Notes: generated by a model from the sequence alone, not told the origin. 23,475 nt of DNA from Bacteroidales bacterium UBA3389 (GCA_002358835.1 DEPP01000113.1:1-23475), one strand, 5' to 3'; positions 16,291 through 23,475 are shown, counted from the stretch's first letter. Numbers and translations are program-made.

Positions 16291-16355
16291 TTTTGATAAA
16301 ATGAAATCAAGAAACAATTTAACGAAATCAAGAGTTATCGTAGCGAAACTTGATT
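16284..16355. repeat. 21-bp phased repeat array D, overlapping two coding regions
   Basis: Cores start at 16284 (TTTTTGATT), 16305 (AATCAAGAA), 16326 (AATCAAGAG) and 16347 (AACTTGATT), all 21 bp apart. The first spans the stop codon of the barrel protein (16288-16290). The others lie inside the predicted N-terminal coding region of the next gene. Because 21 bp is seven codons, the units do not break its frame. Two of the four are slightly degenerate, as expected if they are under coding constraint or decaying. Confidence 0.7.
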
Positions 16356-16885
16356 CTGTAATTGGCTTACAAACAATTGATAAATTTATAAGCGACATCA
16401 TGAGCGGCAAGCTTGATGTCGCTTTGTTGTATCGCATAAGCGTCGAATACGATGACAAGATCGGCTTTCATGCAGCTTGGATTTTGGAAAAACTTTGCGA
16501 GAAAACTCCCGACTATGCAGTGATTTTTGTTGAGGAATTGATGATTTCGTTCAATCGGTTTACGAATAAAAGCACTATAAGACAGTATGCAAAATTGATT
16601 TCAAGGCTTTTGAAATATGATACAAAGAATCGCTTGAGTGAAAAATTGAGTGATAAACTTCGAAATCTTTGTTCGGATTCTTTGATTGAGGGTTGTTTTA
16701 ATCAGTTGATAGATAAAACCTCGCCTATTTCGGTAAAGCAAATGTGTTGTGAAGTTTTGTTGCAGTATAAAGACAAAGAAGTTTGGATAAAGGAAGAGTT
16801 GCAGGCTTTTTGTGAACAATTATCCATTCAATCTTCAGCCGCAAGCAGGGCATATCGCAAAAAGCTTTTGAAAGACTTGTGTTGA
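16301..16885 (+). CDS. HEAT-like alpha-helical hypothetical protein
   Basis: A 194-residue protein from ATG 16301. A GTG at 16271 would overlap the upstream gene by 20 bp and is less likely. It is predicted mostly helical, with HEAT-repeat-like helices such as FHAAWILEKLCEKTPDYAVIFVE, STIRQYAKLISRLLKYD and ISVKQMCCEVLLQYK. Similar small proteins of about 200 residues with an AAW motif occur across Bacteroidota without a function. Its first 18 or so residues (MKSRNNLTKSRVIVAKL) are encoded by repeat array D. A perfect 10-bp inverted repeat lies at 16391-16423 within the coding sequence. No signal peptide is visible, so it is probably cytoplasmic. Confidence 0.7.
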   Translation: MKSRNNLTKSRVIVAKLDSVIGLQTIDKFISDIMSGKLDVALLYRISVEYDDKIGFHAAWILEKLCEKTPDYAVIFVEELMISFNRFTNKSTIRQYAKLISRLLKYDTKNRLSEKLSDKLRNLCSDSLIEGCFNQLIDKTSPISVKQMCCEVLLQYKDKEVWIKEELQAFCEQLSIQSSAASRAYRKKLLKDLC

Positions 16886-16912
16886 ATAATCTGCTATTTG
16901 GGATAAAAATAG

Positions 16913-16920
16913 TAATTTTG
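16913..16920 (+). promoter_or_regulatory. -7 box upstream of the MATE/MFS operon
   Basis: TAATTTTG matches TAnnTTTG and is followed by CA, 20 bp before the start codon at 16941. The nearest TTTG (16897-16900) is only 12 bp upstream, so a proper -33 element is missing. The position just after the hypothetical gene's stop supports a separate transcription unit for the transporters. Confidence 0.45.
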
Positions 16921-16940
16921 CACTCCAAATTGAGATTGCA

Positions 16941-18308
16941 ATGAATGAAGAAAGAGCATTGATATTAGGTCGGGAGCGAATTGGTAAGTTATTGTCACAA
17001 TATGCCTTGCCGGCAGTGATAGCTCAAATAGCATCATCATTATACAACATAGTAGATAGAATCTTTATTGGTCAGGGTGTGGGGGCTTTGGCAATTTCAG
17101 GTTTGGCTCTCACATTTCCGTTTATGAATCTTGCAGCGGCATTTGGTGCTTTGGTAGGTGTCGGTGCTTCTACTTTGATTTCTATAAAATTAGGTGAGAA
17201 AGATTATCGTACAGCAAGGCTTGTGCTTGGTAATGTGATAATTCTCAATATTATTTTGGGAGTTGGATTTACTATAGTCTGCCTTCCGTTTTTAGAACCC
17301 TTGCTCTATGCTCTTGGAGGTAGCACAGAAACCGTTCCTTACGCAAAAGACTATATGTATATCATACTTTTGGGTAATGTGTTTACGCATTTGTATCTTG
17401 GATTGAATGCAGTATTGCGGTCCTCTGGCTATCCGGAGAAAGCGATGTATGTTACGATAGCTTCCGTTGCCTTGAATGCGGTTTTGGATATGCTGTTTAT
17501 TTTTGTCTTTCACTGGGGCATTGCAGGGGCTGCGTGGGCTACGGTGATAACTCAAATACTTACAACCCTTGTTTTAGTATTTATGCTGTTGAAACGAAAC
17601 AAGGTTGTGTACATTACAAGAGAGTGTTTTCATTTGAAAAGAAAGATAGTATCGCAAGCTTGTGCAATCGGAGCATCTCCTTTTTTTACCAATCTGGTTG
17701 GCTGTCTGATAGTGATAGTTGTTAATTTGCAACTGCAGAAATATGGAGGCGATTTGGCCATAGGGGCCTACGGTATAATAAATTCTGTAGCCTTTATGGT
17801 GTTGATGGTAATCCTTGGCATAACACAAGGAATGCAACCGATAGTCGGCTATAATTATGGAGCGAAAAACTATTCCAGAGTATTGCGTTGCTTAAAGCTT
17901 GCCATGGTTTGCGGATTGATTGTTGCAAGTGTTGGATTCTTGCTTTCCGAACTTTTGCCCGGATTCATTGCTATGGCCTTTACAAGTGATGAAAAGTTGA
18001 TAGAATTGACTATTCCCGGATTTCGAATCTTTATGGTTGCAGCTCCGTTGATTGGTTTGCAGGTTGTGGCATCTAATTTCTTCCAATCAATAGGCTTAGC
18101 CAAAAAAGCAATCTTTTTATCTTTGACAAGACAACTTTTATTCTTGCTTCCCGGACTATATCTTTTCCCTTTGGTTATGGGACTCGATGGAATATGGTTT
18201 GCAGCCCCTGTTTCAGATTTCTGTGCTTTTGTAATAACGATGATTATGCTTTATTATCAGGTTGCGAAGATGCGGAAAGAGGGTCTGAATACAAACTTCA
18301 CAAAATAG
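16941..18308 (+). CDS. MATE family efflux transporter
   Basis: A 455-residue polytopic membrane protein with about 12 hydrophobic segments arranged as two similar halves. It starts with LLSQYALPAVIAQIASSLYNIVDRIFIG, the usual MATE first helix region, and the second half has QGMQPIVGYNYGA, the corresponding conserved loop. It is closest in style to the MepA/DinF-like multidrug branch, which exports cationic compounds using Na+ or H+ gradients. The substrate cannot be told from sequence. It lies 7 bp upstream of an MFS gene, so the two exporters are probably co-transcribed. Confidence 0.93.
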   Translation: MNEERALILGRERIGKLLSQYALPAVIAQIASSLYNIVDRIFIGQGVGALAISGLALTFPFMNLAAAFGALVGVGASTLISIKLGEKDYRTARLVLGNVIILNIILGVGFTIVCLPFLEPLLYALGGSTETVPYAKDYMYIILLGNVFTHLYLGLNAVLRSSGYPEKAMYVTIASVALNAVLDMLFIFVFHWGIAGAAWATVITQILTTLVLVFMLLKRNKVVYITRECFHLKRKIVSQACAIGASPFFTNLVGCLIVIVVNLQLQKYGGDLAIGAYGIINSVAFMVLMVILGITQGMQPIVGYNYGAKNYSRVLRCLKLAMVCGLIVASVGFLLSELLPGFIAMAFTSDEKLIELTIPGFRIFMVAAPLIGLQVVASNFFQSIGLAKKAIFLSLTRQLLFLLPGLYLFPLVMGLDGIWFAAPVSDFCAFVITMIMLYYQVAKMRKEGLNTNFTK

Positions 18309-18315
18309 AATCTAC

Positions 18316-19500
18316 ATGGGAACTGAACGAGAAAAACTTTGGAATTCCGAATACATTAAAGTATGGTTGGTGAACTTCTTTATATTTTTCTCGTTTATGT
18401 TGGTAACACCCTTGTTGCCTTTATACTTAAGCGAAACCTTTGGTGCAGATAAACATACCATTGGTGTAGTGCTTTCGGGCTATACTTTGACTGCTCTGTT
18501 GATTAGACCGTTCAGCGGATTTATTGTAGACAGTTTTGATAGAAAGAAAGTATTGGTTTGTTGTATGCTTTTGTTCTTTCTGCTCTTTGCCGGATATTTG
18601 TTAACTGCCTCTTTGTTGATTTTTGCCATAGTAAGAACATTACATGGTGCACCTTTTGGAGCGGCAACCGTAGCAAACAGCACATTAGCCATAGATGTAC
18701 TTTATCCAAGTCGCCGTTCAGAAGGCATAGGCTACTATGGACTGAGCAATAACGTTGCAACAGCAATCAGTCCTTCGATAGCATTATGGATTTACGAAAC
18801 AACGCATAACTATCAGTTGATATTCATTCTCTCATTGCTTTTTGCAGGTTTGGGACTTGCAATAAGTGCAAGTCTGAAAACGACAAAAAAAGAACCAATC
18901 AAAGATACAAAGAAGATAAGTTTGGATAGATTTTTTCTACTCAAAGCATGGCGTGGAGCGATCTGTATTATGTGTTTTGCTTTCTCCTATGGGATACTTT
19001 CAACCTATATTGCAATATACGGAAAGGAAAGATTAGGAATAACAAGCGGTACAGGATTATTCTTCTTTTTGTGTTCTGCCGGCTTGATTCTTTCTCGATT
19101 GATAGGAAGTCGTACATTGAGAAAAGGAATGATTGTTCAAAATGCTTCTTTCGGCATAGTTATTTCCTTGATCGGTTATCTGCTTTTTGCAGGAGTGCAT
19201 AATAATTGGGGGTATTACGGAGCTGCGTTTATCATTGGCTTAGGTAACGGTCATATGTTCCCGGCTTTTCAGACTATGTTCATAAATCTTGCTCCCAATA
19301 CAAGAAGGGGAACGGCTAATTCTTCACTTTTGATTTCGTGGGACGTGGGAATAGGTTTGGGAATAATGATAGGAGGGGTTATTGTCGAGTATTTGGGATA
19401 TTATTCTGCCTTTTGGGCTTCGGGAATCGTTAATGCGATAGGCGTCCTTTACTTTTTCGTAGCAATGCGTCAAAGTTACAATCGCGACAAACTAAGATAA
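18316..19500 (+). CDS. MFS transporter
   Basis: A 394-residue protein with 12 predicted membrane segments. The loop after TM2 reads RPFSGFIVDSFDRKKVL, a form of MFS motif A (GxxxDRxxRR). A GNGHMFPAFQTMF segment and RGTANSSLL are typical of the second half. The fold is secure but the substrate is unknown; drug or sugar export would both fit. It follows the MATE gene by 7 bp and ends 22 bp before the convergent hypothetical gene on the other strand. I see no hairpin in that gap. Confidence 0.92.
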   Translation: MGTEREKLWNSEYIKVWLVNFFIFFSFMLVTPLLPLYLSETFGADKHTIGVVLSGYTLTALLIRPFSGFIVDSFDRKKVLVCCMLLFFLLFAGYLLTASLLIFAIVRTLHGAPFGAATVANSTLAIDVLYPSRRSEGIGYYGLSNNVATAISPSIALWIYETTHNYQLIFILSLLFAGLGLAISASLKTTKKEPIKDTKKISLDRFFLLKAWRGAICIMCFAFSYGILSTYIAIYGKERLGITSGTGLFFFLCSAGLILSRLIGSRTLRKGMIVQNASFGIVISLIGYLLFAGVHNNWGYYGAAFIIGLGNGHMFPAFQTMFINLAPNTRRGTANSSLLISWDVGIGLGIMIGGVIVEYLGYYSAFWASGIVNAIGVLYFFVAMRQSYNRDKLR

Positions 19501-19522
19501 AGAACGCCGTATCAAATATCGC

Positions 19523-20131
19523 TTATTCTTCTTCTACGTTATTCAAAAACCATTCCATATATTCTGGAAGGTCAGTCATAGGATGGAAATTTTCTTGCTC
19601 AGGATTATTTCCAAGAGGACATAATTCCAAATATCCTAACAGCATTGCAGTGTCGTATTCTCCCAACATCTGTTCGATTAACGAGTAAACTGCAATCAAT
19701 AAATCTTCATCCTCCTCAACATATTCTTTAAGTGCAACTCTCAAACCGACTTTTGTTCTCTCTTCATCGCTTTCAAGTGGCATAAACCAAAGATTTTTAC
19801 TGCTGATTCTGTACTTTTCAAAGCTGACACTTACATTGCTACCTTTTGCAGGCTTAAATGCGATAATATCCCAAAAATCCAATATAGGTGCTTGTTCACA
19901 AAGCGAAATCAAATCATCGAAATAATCCACATCTCCTTCACTTGTGAAGGTCAAAGTACGACCTTTGTCCGTCAGATCCCCTAACACAAAATCTATTCCT
20001 TCGCTGTATTGTTTCAAATCTTTATCCAAACGCACCAAAAGTGCATCCGCATCAGACGAATCAAGCGAATCTATGTCCATCAGATTGTCTTTGTATTCTG
20101 TAAACTGTTTCCAAAATTCTTCAGCTGTCAT
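19523..20131 (-). CDS. conserved cytoplasmic protein of unknown function
   Basis: A 202-residue acidic protein starting MTAEEFWKQF. It has a helical N-terminus, then a strand-rich centre with GRTLTFTSEGDVDYFDDLISLCEQAP, then ILDFWDIIAFKPA, and an acidic C-terminus (EWFLNNVEEE). The AP-x3-FWDIIAFKP block resembles a family of uncharacterised Bacteroidota proteins, and perhaps DUF695-type proteins, but I cannot confirm this. There is no signal peptide or membrane segment. It lies 48 bp downstream of murB on the same strand and is probably its operon partner. Confidence 0.75.
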   Translation of the reverse strand: MTAEEFWKQFTEYKDNLMDIDSLDSSDADALLVRLDKDLKQYSEGIDFVLGDLTDKGRTLTFTSEGDVDYFDDLISLCEQAPILDFWDIIAFKPAKGSNVSVSFEKYRISSKNLWFMPLESDEERTKVGLRVALKEYVEEDEDLLIAVYSLIEQMLGEYDTAMLLGYLELCPLGNNPEQENFHPMTDLPEYMEWFLNNVEEE

Positions 20132-20179
20132 TTCTCTAAATTTTATGTAATGTTATTCGTTTATGTTTTTGTTTGAGTG

Positions 20180-21202
20180 CTAATTTGCAGTGTTTCCCAC
20201 TATATGAGCTTCGATTTCCAAGTCTACATCGAACGTTTGTTTAACGGTATCGATGACATGCTTTGCAAAATTATGGATTTCTTCACCTGTTGCCTGACCA
20301 TAATTAACCAAAACCAAGGCTTGTTTTGCGTGCATTCCCACATTGCCAAAACGTTTTCCCTTAAAACCGCAATTTTGTATCAAATAAGCCGCCGAAAGTT
20401 TGACTCCGTTCTTATCCTCAAACCAAACTATGTTTTCATCTTTTTGTTTCAAACGCTCAAATTCTGCTTTTGATACAGTCGGGTTTTTGAAGAACGAACC
20501 GACATTGCCAAGCGTTTTAACATCGGGCAGTTTTGAATTGCGTATTTCAGTAATGATTTCGCACATTCTTTCAGCCGTCAAATTCTTTGCCTCTTCTTCC
20601 GAGATAGATTGGTTGATTGCCGAATAAGATAGTTGAGGTGTGAAAGCCTTCTTTAATCTGAATGCAACATAACAAATCAATTCGTTTTTGTTGTCTTTTT
20701 TCCAACGAGAAAAACGATAATCGAATTGACAATCTTTTGCATAGAATCGTTTTATTTCTCCGTTTGACATATCGAACGATTCAACCCATTCGATATAATC
20801 GGCAACCTGTGCTCCGTATGCCCCGATGTTTTGAACAGGAGCCGCACCCACCGTTCCGTATATCGCAGCCAGATTTTCCAAACCGCAATAGTTCTTTTTG
20901 CAAGCCCATAGCACGAATTCCCTCCAAACTTCCCCTGCCGCAACTCTAAGTACGATCTCATTCTCATCTTCTTCCAAAACCTCGATTCCTTTGTTGCAGA
21001 CTCTCAAAACGCAACCCTCAAAGCTCGAATCTTTGAAAACCGTATTGCTTCCTCCTGCCAAAATCAACAACTTGCCATAGCGTGCAAACAAATCCTTAAT
21101 CAAAGGCAAATCATCTTCGTTTGCAAATTCCACATACTCTTTTGCCGTGCAATCAAGTCCGAAGGTGTTGTAATCTTTCAAACACTTGTTATATTCCATC
21201 AT
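20180..21202 (-). CDS. murB: UDP-N-acetylenolpyruvoylglucosamine reductase MurB
   Basis: About 340 residues from the ATG at 21202 (MMEYNKC; a second ATG follows at 21199). An upstream ATG at 21232 would overlap the -7 box at 21230-21237 and is rejected. The FAD-binding region shows NTFGLD, ILAGGSNTVF and AAPVQNIGAYG. The catalytic serine is in LGNVGSFFKNP, and the C-terminal LEIEAHIVG supplies the conserved Glu. It is a type I MurB, which uses NADPH to reduce enolpyruvyl-UDP-GlcNAc to UDP-MurNAc in cytoplasmic peptidoglycan synthesis. It is divergent from the O-antigen ligase-like gene, with repeat array E between them. Confidence 0.95.
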   Translation of the reverse strand: MMEYNKCLKDYNTFGLDCTAKEYVEFANEDDLPLIKDLFARYGKLLILAGGSNTVFKDSSFEGCVLRVCNKGIEVLEEDENEIVLRVAAGEVWREFVLWACKKNYCGLENLAAIYGTVGAAPVQNIGAYGAQVADYIEWVESFDMSNGEIKRFYAKDCQFDYRFSRWKKDNKNELICYVAFRLKKAFTPQLSYSAINQSISEEEAKNLTAERMCEIITEIRNSKLPDVKTLGNVGSFFKNPTVSKAEFERLKQKDENIVWFEDKNGVKLSAAYLIQNCGFKGKRFGNVGMHAKQALVLVNYGQATGEEIHNFAKHVIDTVKQTFDVDLEIEAHIVGNTAN

Positions 21203-21229
21203 AAATCCAAAGGCTAAAACTACTATCTG

Positions 21230-21237
21230 CAAAGGTA
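21230..21237 (-). promoter_or_regulatory. -7 box of murB
   Basis: On the minus strand the sequence reads TACCTTTG, an exact TAnnTTTG match followed by CA, about 28 bp ahead of the ATG at 21202. No TTTG exists at the -33 distance. That place is occupied by the first unit of repeat array E (21255-21263). Confidence 0.55.
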
Positions 21238-21254
21238 CGAATTTATTTTCGAGT

Positions 21255-21404
21255 AATTTGATTTCAGTATTCGTTTTATCGGAATGAAACTTGATTTGAG
21301 TGGCTTAAAAATTGCCTGAAACTCTTTCTTGATTTCAATTTTTTCTTTCTTGATTTCGCTCGACTGAAACAAAGAAAGAATTTTGCGAAACGAAGAAAGA
21401 ATTT
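21255..21404. repeat. 21-bp phased repeat array E between divergent genes
   Basis: Four cores are exactly in register: 21326 (TTCTTGATT), 21347 (TTCTTGATT), 21368 (AACAAAGAA) and 21389 (AACGAAGAA). Two more diverged cores, AATTTGATT followed by TCAG (21255-21267) and AACTTGATT (21288-21296), are present but out of step. The inner inverted and forward units form a long hairpin: 21343-21357 pairs with 21366-21380 at 13 of 15 positions around an 8-nt loop. The array occupies the space between the murB and ligase promoters. No gene is visible in 21203-21493. Confidence 0.85.
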
Positions 21405-21432
21405 CGGGCTTATTTACATAGATAAGATTTGT

Positions 21433-21464
21433 CTTGTAAAATGAGAATAAAAACCGTATCTTTG
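21433..21464 (+). promoter_or_regulatory. promoter of the O-antigen ligase-like gene
   Basis: The -7 box TATCTTTG (21457-21464) matches TAnnTTTG exactly and is followed by CA. A CTTG at 21433-21436, 20 bp upstream, is a one-mismatch -33 element. The start codon is at 21494. Confidence 0.6.
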
Positions 21465-21493
21465 CATTCTGAAACATTGTAAACAAAAAAGCT

Positions 21494-22765
21494 ATGAATG
21501 GATTGCGTTTGTTTTCTCGCAAGTTGATATTTCCGATTCTTATTTTGAGTGCTTTTTGCATTGCCTTGCCGCCTTTTTTCAAAAGTATGTCGCTTGTGCT
21601 TTTTGCTTTGGTACTTTTGCTTAGCGGAGAGATGTTCAGAATCAAATATTCGTTCAAAAAAATCGTAAATGCGAAAAATCCCTTGTTTTGGTTGATTGCC
21701 TTGTTTGTTGTTTATACTTTTGGAATGCTTTGGAGCAAAGATTTGGATTATGGATTGAGGGATTTGACAATAAAGCTTCCGTTGTTGATAGTGCCTGTTT
21801 TATGCTTTTTCTTGCCGAAACGATTTGTTACAAGAAAGCGTCTGTGGATTTATTCTTCGGCATTTATCGCAGGATTGTTGATAGTGTTGTTTGAATGTCT
21901 GATAAAAGGTCTCGCAAATGCCTTTTCCGGTGAAGAATTTGCGATAGAATATATCTTTTATACGCGTCTATCGGGCGGATATCACGTTACTTATCTTTCT
22001 TTGTTTTGTCTCGTTGCCCTGTTTGTGTTATATAAAATACCGCTTTCAAAACTCTTTTCAATTGATTCGAAAACCTCATTTGCGATTAAAGGAATATTGT
22101 TTGTTGTTCTTGATGTGTTTTTGATTTTGCTAAGTGCGAGAATAGCGTTTATCGGTATGATTCTTTTGCATGTGGGGATTGCTTTTGATTTGTTTGTTTT
22201 CAGAAAGCAGTATCTAAAATCTCTTTCGCTCTTGCTTTTGATTGCTATCGTAGTTTTTGGGGCTTCCAATATCAAAACATTCAATCAACGCTATCAAAAT
22301 ATAGATAAAAGGACCACGATCGCACAACAGGGCAGTCAAAAGAAAGTTTCGGATTCACTTTCTCAACGTTCGTTTATCTATTCCAATATCTTTGAGTTGA
22401 TAAAGCGTAATTTGGTGATAGGATATGGTACGGGAGATTCACGAATGGCGTTGGAAGATTTTTATAATGAAAAGAATGTTTCTTTCGGTCGCTATTTGAA
22501 TGCTCACAATCAGTTTTTGCAAACAGCGGTTGCGGTAGGAGCGTTAGGCTTGCTTTGTTTGATGATGTGCTTTGTGAGCTATTTGTTCGGATTTCTTGGA
22601 AAGAATACTTATGTATTTTTGTTTGCGATTGCTCTTATCGGATTGTCTATGATGACAGAGGCGATTTTGGAACGTCAGGCAGGTGTTCATTTCTGTGCTT
22701 TTGCATTCTGTTGGTTTGTTCCCTTTATGAAAAGAAGCAAAACAAAAAAAATAAGGACTGCATAA
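21494..22765 (+). CDS. O-antigen ligase/polymerase-like membrane protein (Wzy_C family)
   Basis: A 423-residue protein with about 10-11 hydrophobic segments. A large soluble loop (about residues 265-340) contains RSFIYSNIFELI, YGTGDSRMAL and LNAHNQFLQTAVAVG. The H-N-Q stretch before a hydrophobic helix is the typical signature of the Wzy_C/WaaL family, which joins or polymerises surface polysaccharide on undecaprenyl carriers at the periplasmic face. I cannot tell ligase from polymerase. No other glycan genes are nearby, so it is a lone gene. In P. gingivalis a WaaL homolog is needed for A-LPS, the anchor of T9SS cargo, so a link to the T9SS genes here is possible but inferred. Confidence 0.82.
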   Translation: MNGLRLFSRKLIFPILILSAFCIALPPFFKSMSLVLFALVLLLSGEMFRIKYSFKKIVNAKNPLFWLIALFVVYTFGMLWSKDLDYGLRDLTIKLPLLIVPVLCFFLPKRFVTRKRLWIYSSAFIAGLLIVLFECLIKGLANAFSGEEFAIEYIFYTRLSGGYHVTYLSLFCLVALFVLYKIPLSKLFSIDSKTSFAIKGILFVVLDVFLILLSARIAFIGMILLHVGIAFDLFVFRKQYLKSLSLLLLIAIVVFGASNIKTFNQRYQNIDKRTTIAQQGSQKKVSDSLSQRSFIYSNIFELIKRNLVIGYGTGDSRMALEDFYNEKNVSFGRYLNAHNQFLQTAVAVGALGLLCLMMCFVSYLFGFLGKNTYVFLFAIALIGLSMMTEAILERQAGVHFCAFAFCWFVPFMKRSKTKKIRTA

Positions 22766-22780
22766 GCAATCCTTATTGTT
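22741..22780. terminator. bidirectional terminator between convergent genes
   Basis: AATAAGGA (22750-22757) pairs with TCCTTATT (22770-22777). Inside, TGC (22759-22761) pairs with GCA (22766-22768) around ATAA, with one mismatch between the two stems. An A-run lies on the left (22744-22751) and a short T-rich stretch on the right. The stem contains the stop codon of the ligase-like gene (22763-22765) and lies 23 bp beyond the end of the convergent minus-strand gene, so it may serve both. Confidence 0.65.
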
Positions 22781-22802
22781 ATATCTATGTATTAAAACGA
22801 TA

Positions 22803-23198
22803 TTATTCGTCTTCAGAATCGTCTTTCGAGTCTTCAATATCATCAACTTCGGAATAGTCTCCGTGAACCAAAACGAATTTGTCTTTTCCTTGTACTTCGT
22901 TTTCTTCTTCCTCGCTTGTAGCGTTTACGATTTCATCATCTGTTTTAGAAGAACCTAATATTTCTTTGTCGAAATCTTCTTCGGTGAATTTGGAATCAAC
23001 AACCACATCAACCTTTACCATATACACAGCATCATCTGTTTCTAATGGTACGACGTATATTGAAGAGCCGTCAGGTTTTGTTATCTTTTGAGCAGCGTTT
23101 GTGTAACCCTCGCCATACTTTACGTCGAACAATTCTCTTGCTTCTTCAGGCAAATTTTGGTAGCTTTTAATTAAACGTTTCTTTTCTTGCTTCTTCAT
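22803..23198 (-). CDS. conserved Bacteroidota hypothetical protein with acidic tail
   Basis: A 131-residue protein starting MKKQEKKRLIKSYQNLPEEA. The N-terminal helix is basic. The centre holds ITKPDGSSIYVVPLETDDAVYMVKVDV, a strand pair that I recognise as typical of an uncharacterised small-protein family common in Bacteroidota. The last 60 residues are very rich in Glu and Asp and end DSKDDSEDE, probably disordered. No signal peptide or membrane segment is seen. Function is unknown. It has its own possible promoter and converges on the ligase-like gene. Confidence 0.8.
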   Translation of the reverse strand: MKKQEKKRLIKSYQNLPEEARELFDVKYGEGYTNAAQKITKPDGSSIYVVPLETDDAVYMVKVDVVVDSKFTEEDFDKEILGSSKTDDEIVNATSEEEENEVQGKDKFVLVHGDYSEVDDIEDSKDDSEDE

Positions 23199-23219
23199 GT
23201 CCTATCCTAAATTTTTTTG

Positions 23220-23252
23220 CAATATTACACATATTGAAATTAATGAAACAAG
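23220..23252 (-). promoter_or_regulatory. possible promoter of the acidic hypothetical gene
   Basis: On the minus strand TAATATTG (23227-23220) matches the -7 box TAnnTTTG at 5 of its 6 fixed bases. CTTG (23252-23249), 21 bp further upstream, is a one-mismatch -33. The start codon is 22 bp downstream of the -7 box. The surrounding 23199-23318 stretch is AT-rich with long A/T runs and contains no gene. Confidence 0.4.
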
Positions 23253-23318
23253 ATTTTGTTCTTTTTTTTTGTATTTTTTTTATATCTTTTTGTGAATCAA
23301 TAGAATAAAAATGAGTAT

Positions 23319-23475
23319 TTATCTGATTATAGTTAGCGTTCCTTGGTTTATTTTGCTATTCGAGGGATGTTTTATAAGCAAACGAAAGTAGTAAACGCCA
23401 TCCGGAATGCCTTCTGCCGACCAATCATTTTGGTAATTTTTGCATCGATAGACTACTTTTCCTCGTCTGTCAAGC
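23319..23475 (-). CDS. C-terminus of a T9SS type B sorting-domain protein (partial)
   Basis: On the minus strand an open frame enters at the right edge of the window and reads 51 residues before a TAA at 23321-23319. The residues include LDRRGKVVYRCKNYQNDW, then IPDGVYYFRLLI, and end GTLTIIR. This closely follows the gliding-motility-associated C-terminal domain (T9SS type B sorting domain, CHU_C/TIGR04131). That domain shows a RxGxxVY strand, YxNDWxG, LPDGVYYY and a final KGTVTIIR-like strand. Such domains target secreted proteins to the type IX secretion system. The rest of the protein lies beyond the window, so its activity is unknown. porX elsewhere in the window fits. Confidence 0.82.
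   Translation of the reverse strand, partial: LDRRGKVVYRCKNYQNDWSAEGIPDGVYYFRLLIKHPSNSKINQGTLTIIR

Noticed and set aside
21203..21232. Longer murB start at the ATG at 21232.
   Set aside because: It overlaps the exact -7 box at 21230-21237, so it would be upstream of the predicted transcription start. NTFG spacing fits the ATG at 21202 or 21199.
21223..21657. 144-codon minus-strand open frame through repeat array E with an EIKKEKIEIKKE heptad-like stretch.
   Set aside because: It overlaps the ligase-like gene and both promoters. The heptad look is a by-product of the 21-bp DNA period, and there is no homology that I recognise.
23235..23260. Short imperfect inverted repeat around GAAACAAGATTTTGTTC.
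   Set aside because: A single weak palindrome with one core-like piece and no 21-bp neighbour; too little to call an array unit.
23311..23391. Small plus-strand open frame of 26 codons starting MSIYLIIVSV.
   Set aside because: It is antisense to the well-supported T9SS sorting-domain C-terminus and has no promoter box with proper spacing.
1..23475. CRISPR array explanation for the short repeats with regular spacing.
   Set aside because: The 9-bp cores and 12-bp spacers are far too short, spacers are similar to each other, core orientation varies, and no cas genes are present.

Overview
The window looks like the chromosome of an AT-rich member of the Bacteroidota, most likely order Bacteroidales. 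It carries PorX (the PglZ-domain response regulator of the type IX secretion system), a probable T9SS type B sorting domain running off the right edge, a glycine-lipid acyltransferase pair (GlsA/GlsB-like), and lipoproteins and outer-membrane barrels of Bacteroidales style. Starts lack an obvious Shine-Dalgarno. Several intergenic regions carry the phylum-specific -7 box TAnnTTTG. There are no rRNA or tRNA genes, insertion sequences, phage genes or CRISPR arrays that I can see.

Layout. 1-1708: repeat units, a good promoter, two back-to-back stem-loops in the leader, then two paralogous Cys-rich mini-lipoproteins and a DoxX-like/thioredoxin-like membrane protein (a probable redox or envelope operon). 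1784-6238: porX, tsaE, glsA-like and glsB-like acyltransferases, and engB. 6235-7332: phosphofructokinase overlapping engB. 7556-11152: purH, mreB with its own terminator, and a cation diffusion facilitator. 11491-16885: a 1026-aa secreted TPR protein, an outer-membrane beta-barrel protein and a HEAT-like hypothetical. 16941-19500: MATE and MFS transporters in tandem. 19523-21202 (minus strand): murB followed by an unknown cytoplasmic protein. 21494-22765: O-antigen ligase/polymerase-like protein. 22803-23475 (minus strand): a conserved acidic hypothetical and the C-terminus of a T9SS cargo protein.

The most interesting signal is not a gene. Five separate places (1-64, 7417-7488, 11167-11282, 16284-16355 and 21255-21404) hold short arrays of a 9-bp core: AACAAAGAA, AATCAAGAA or AACGAAGAA, or its reverse complement. 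Cores within an array recur at almost exactly 21 bp, with 12-bp AT-rich spacers between them. Orientation and core type vary from unit to unit while the 21-bp register is kept. In one place the array runs across the end of one gene and into the N-terminal coding sequence of the next. The period equals two DNA helical turns and also seven codons. I do not know a described element that matches. It may be a protein-binding or curvature array, or a minisatellite family specific to this lineage.
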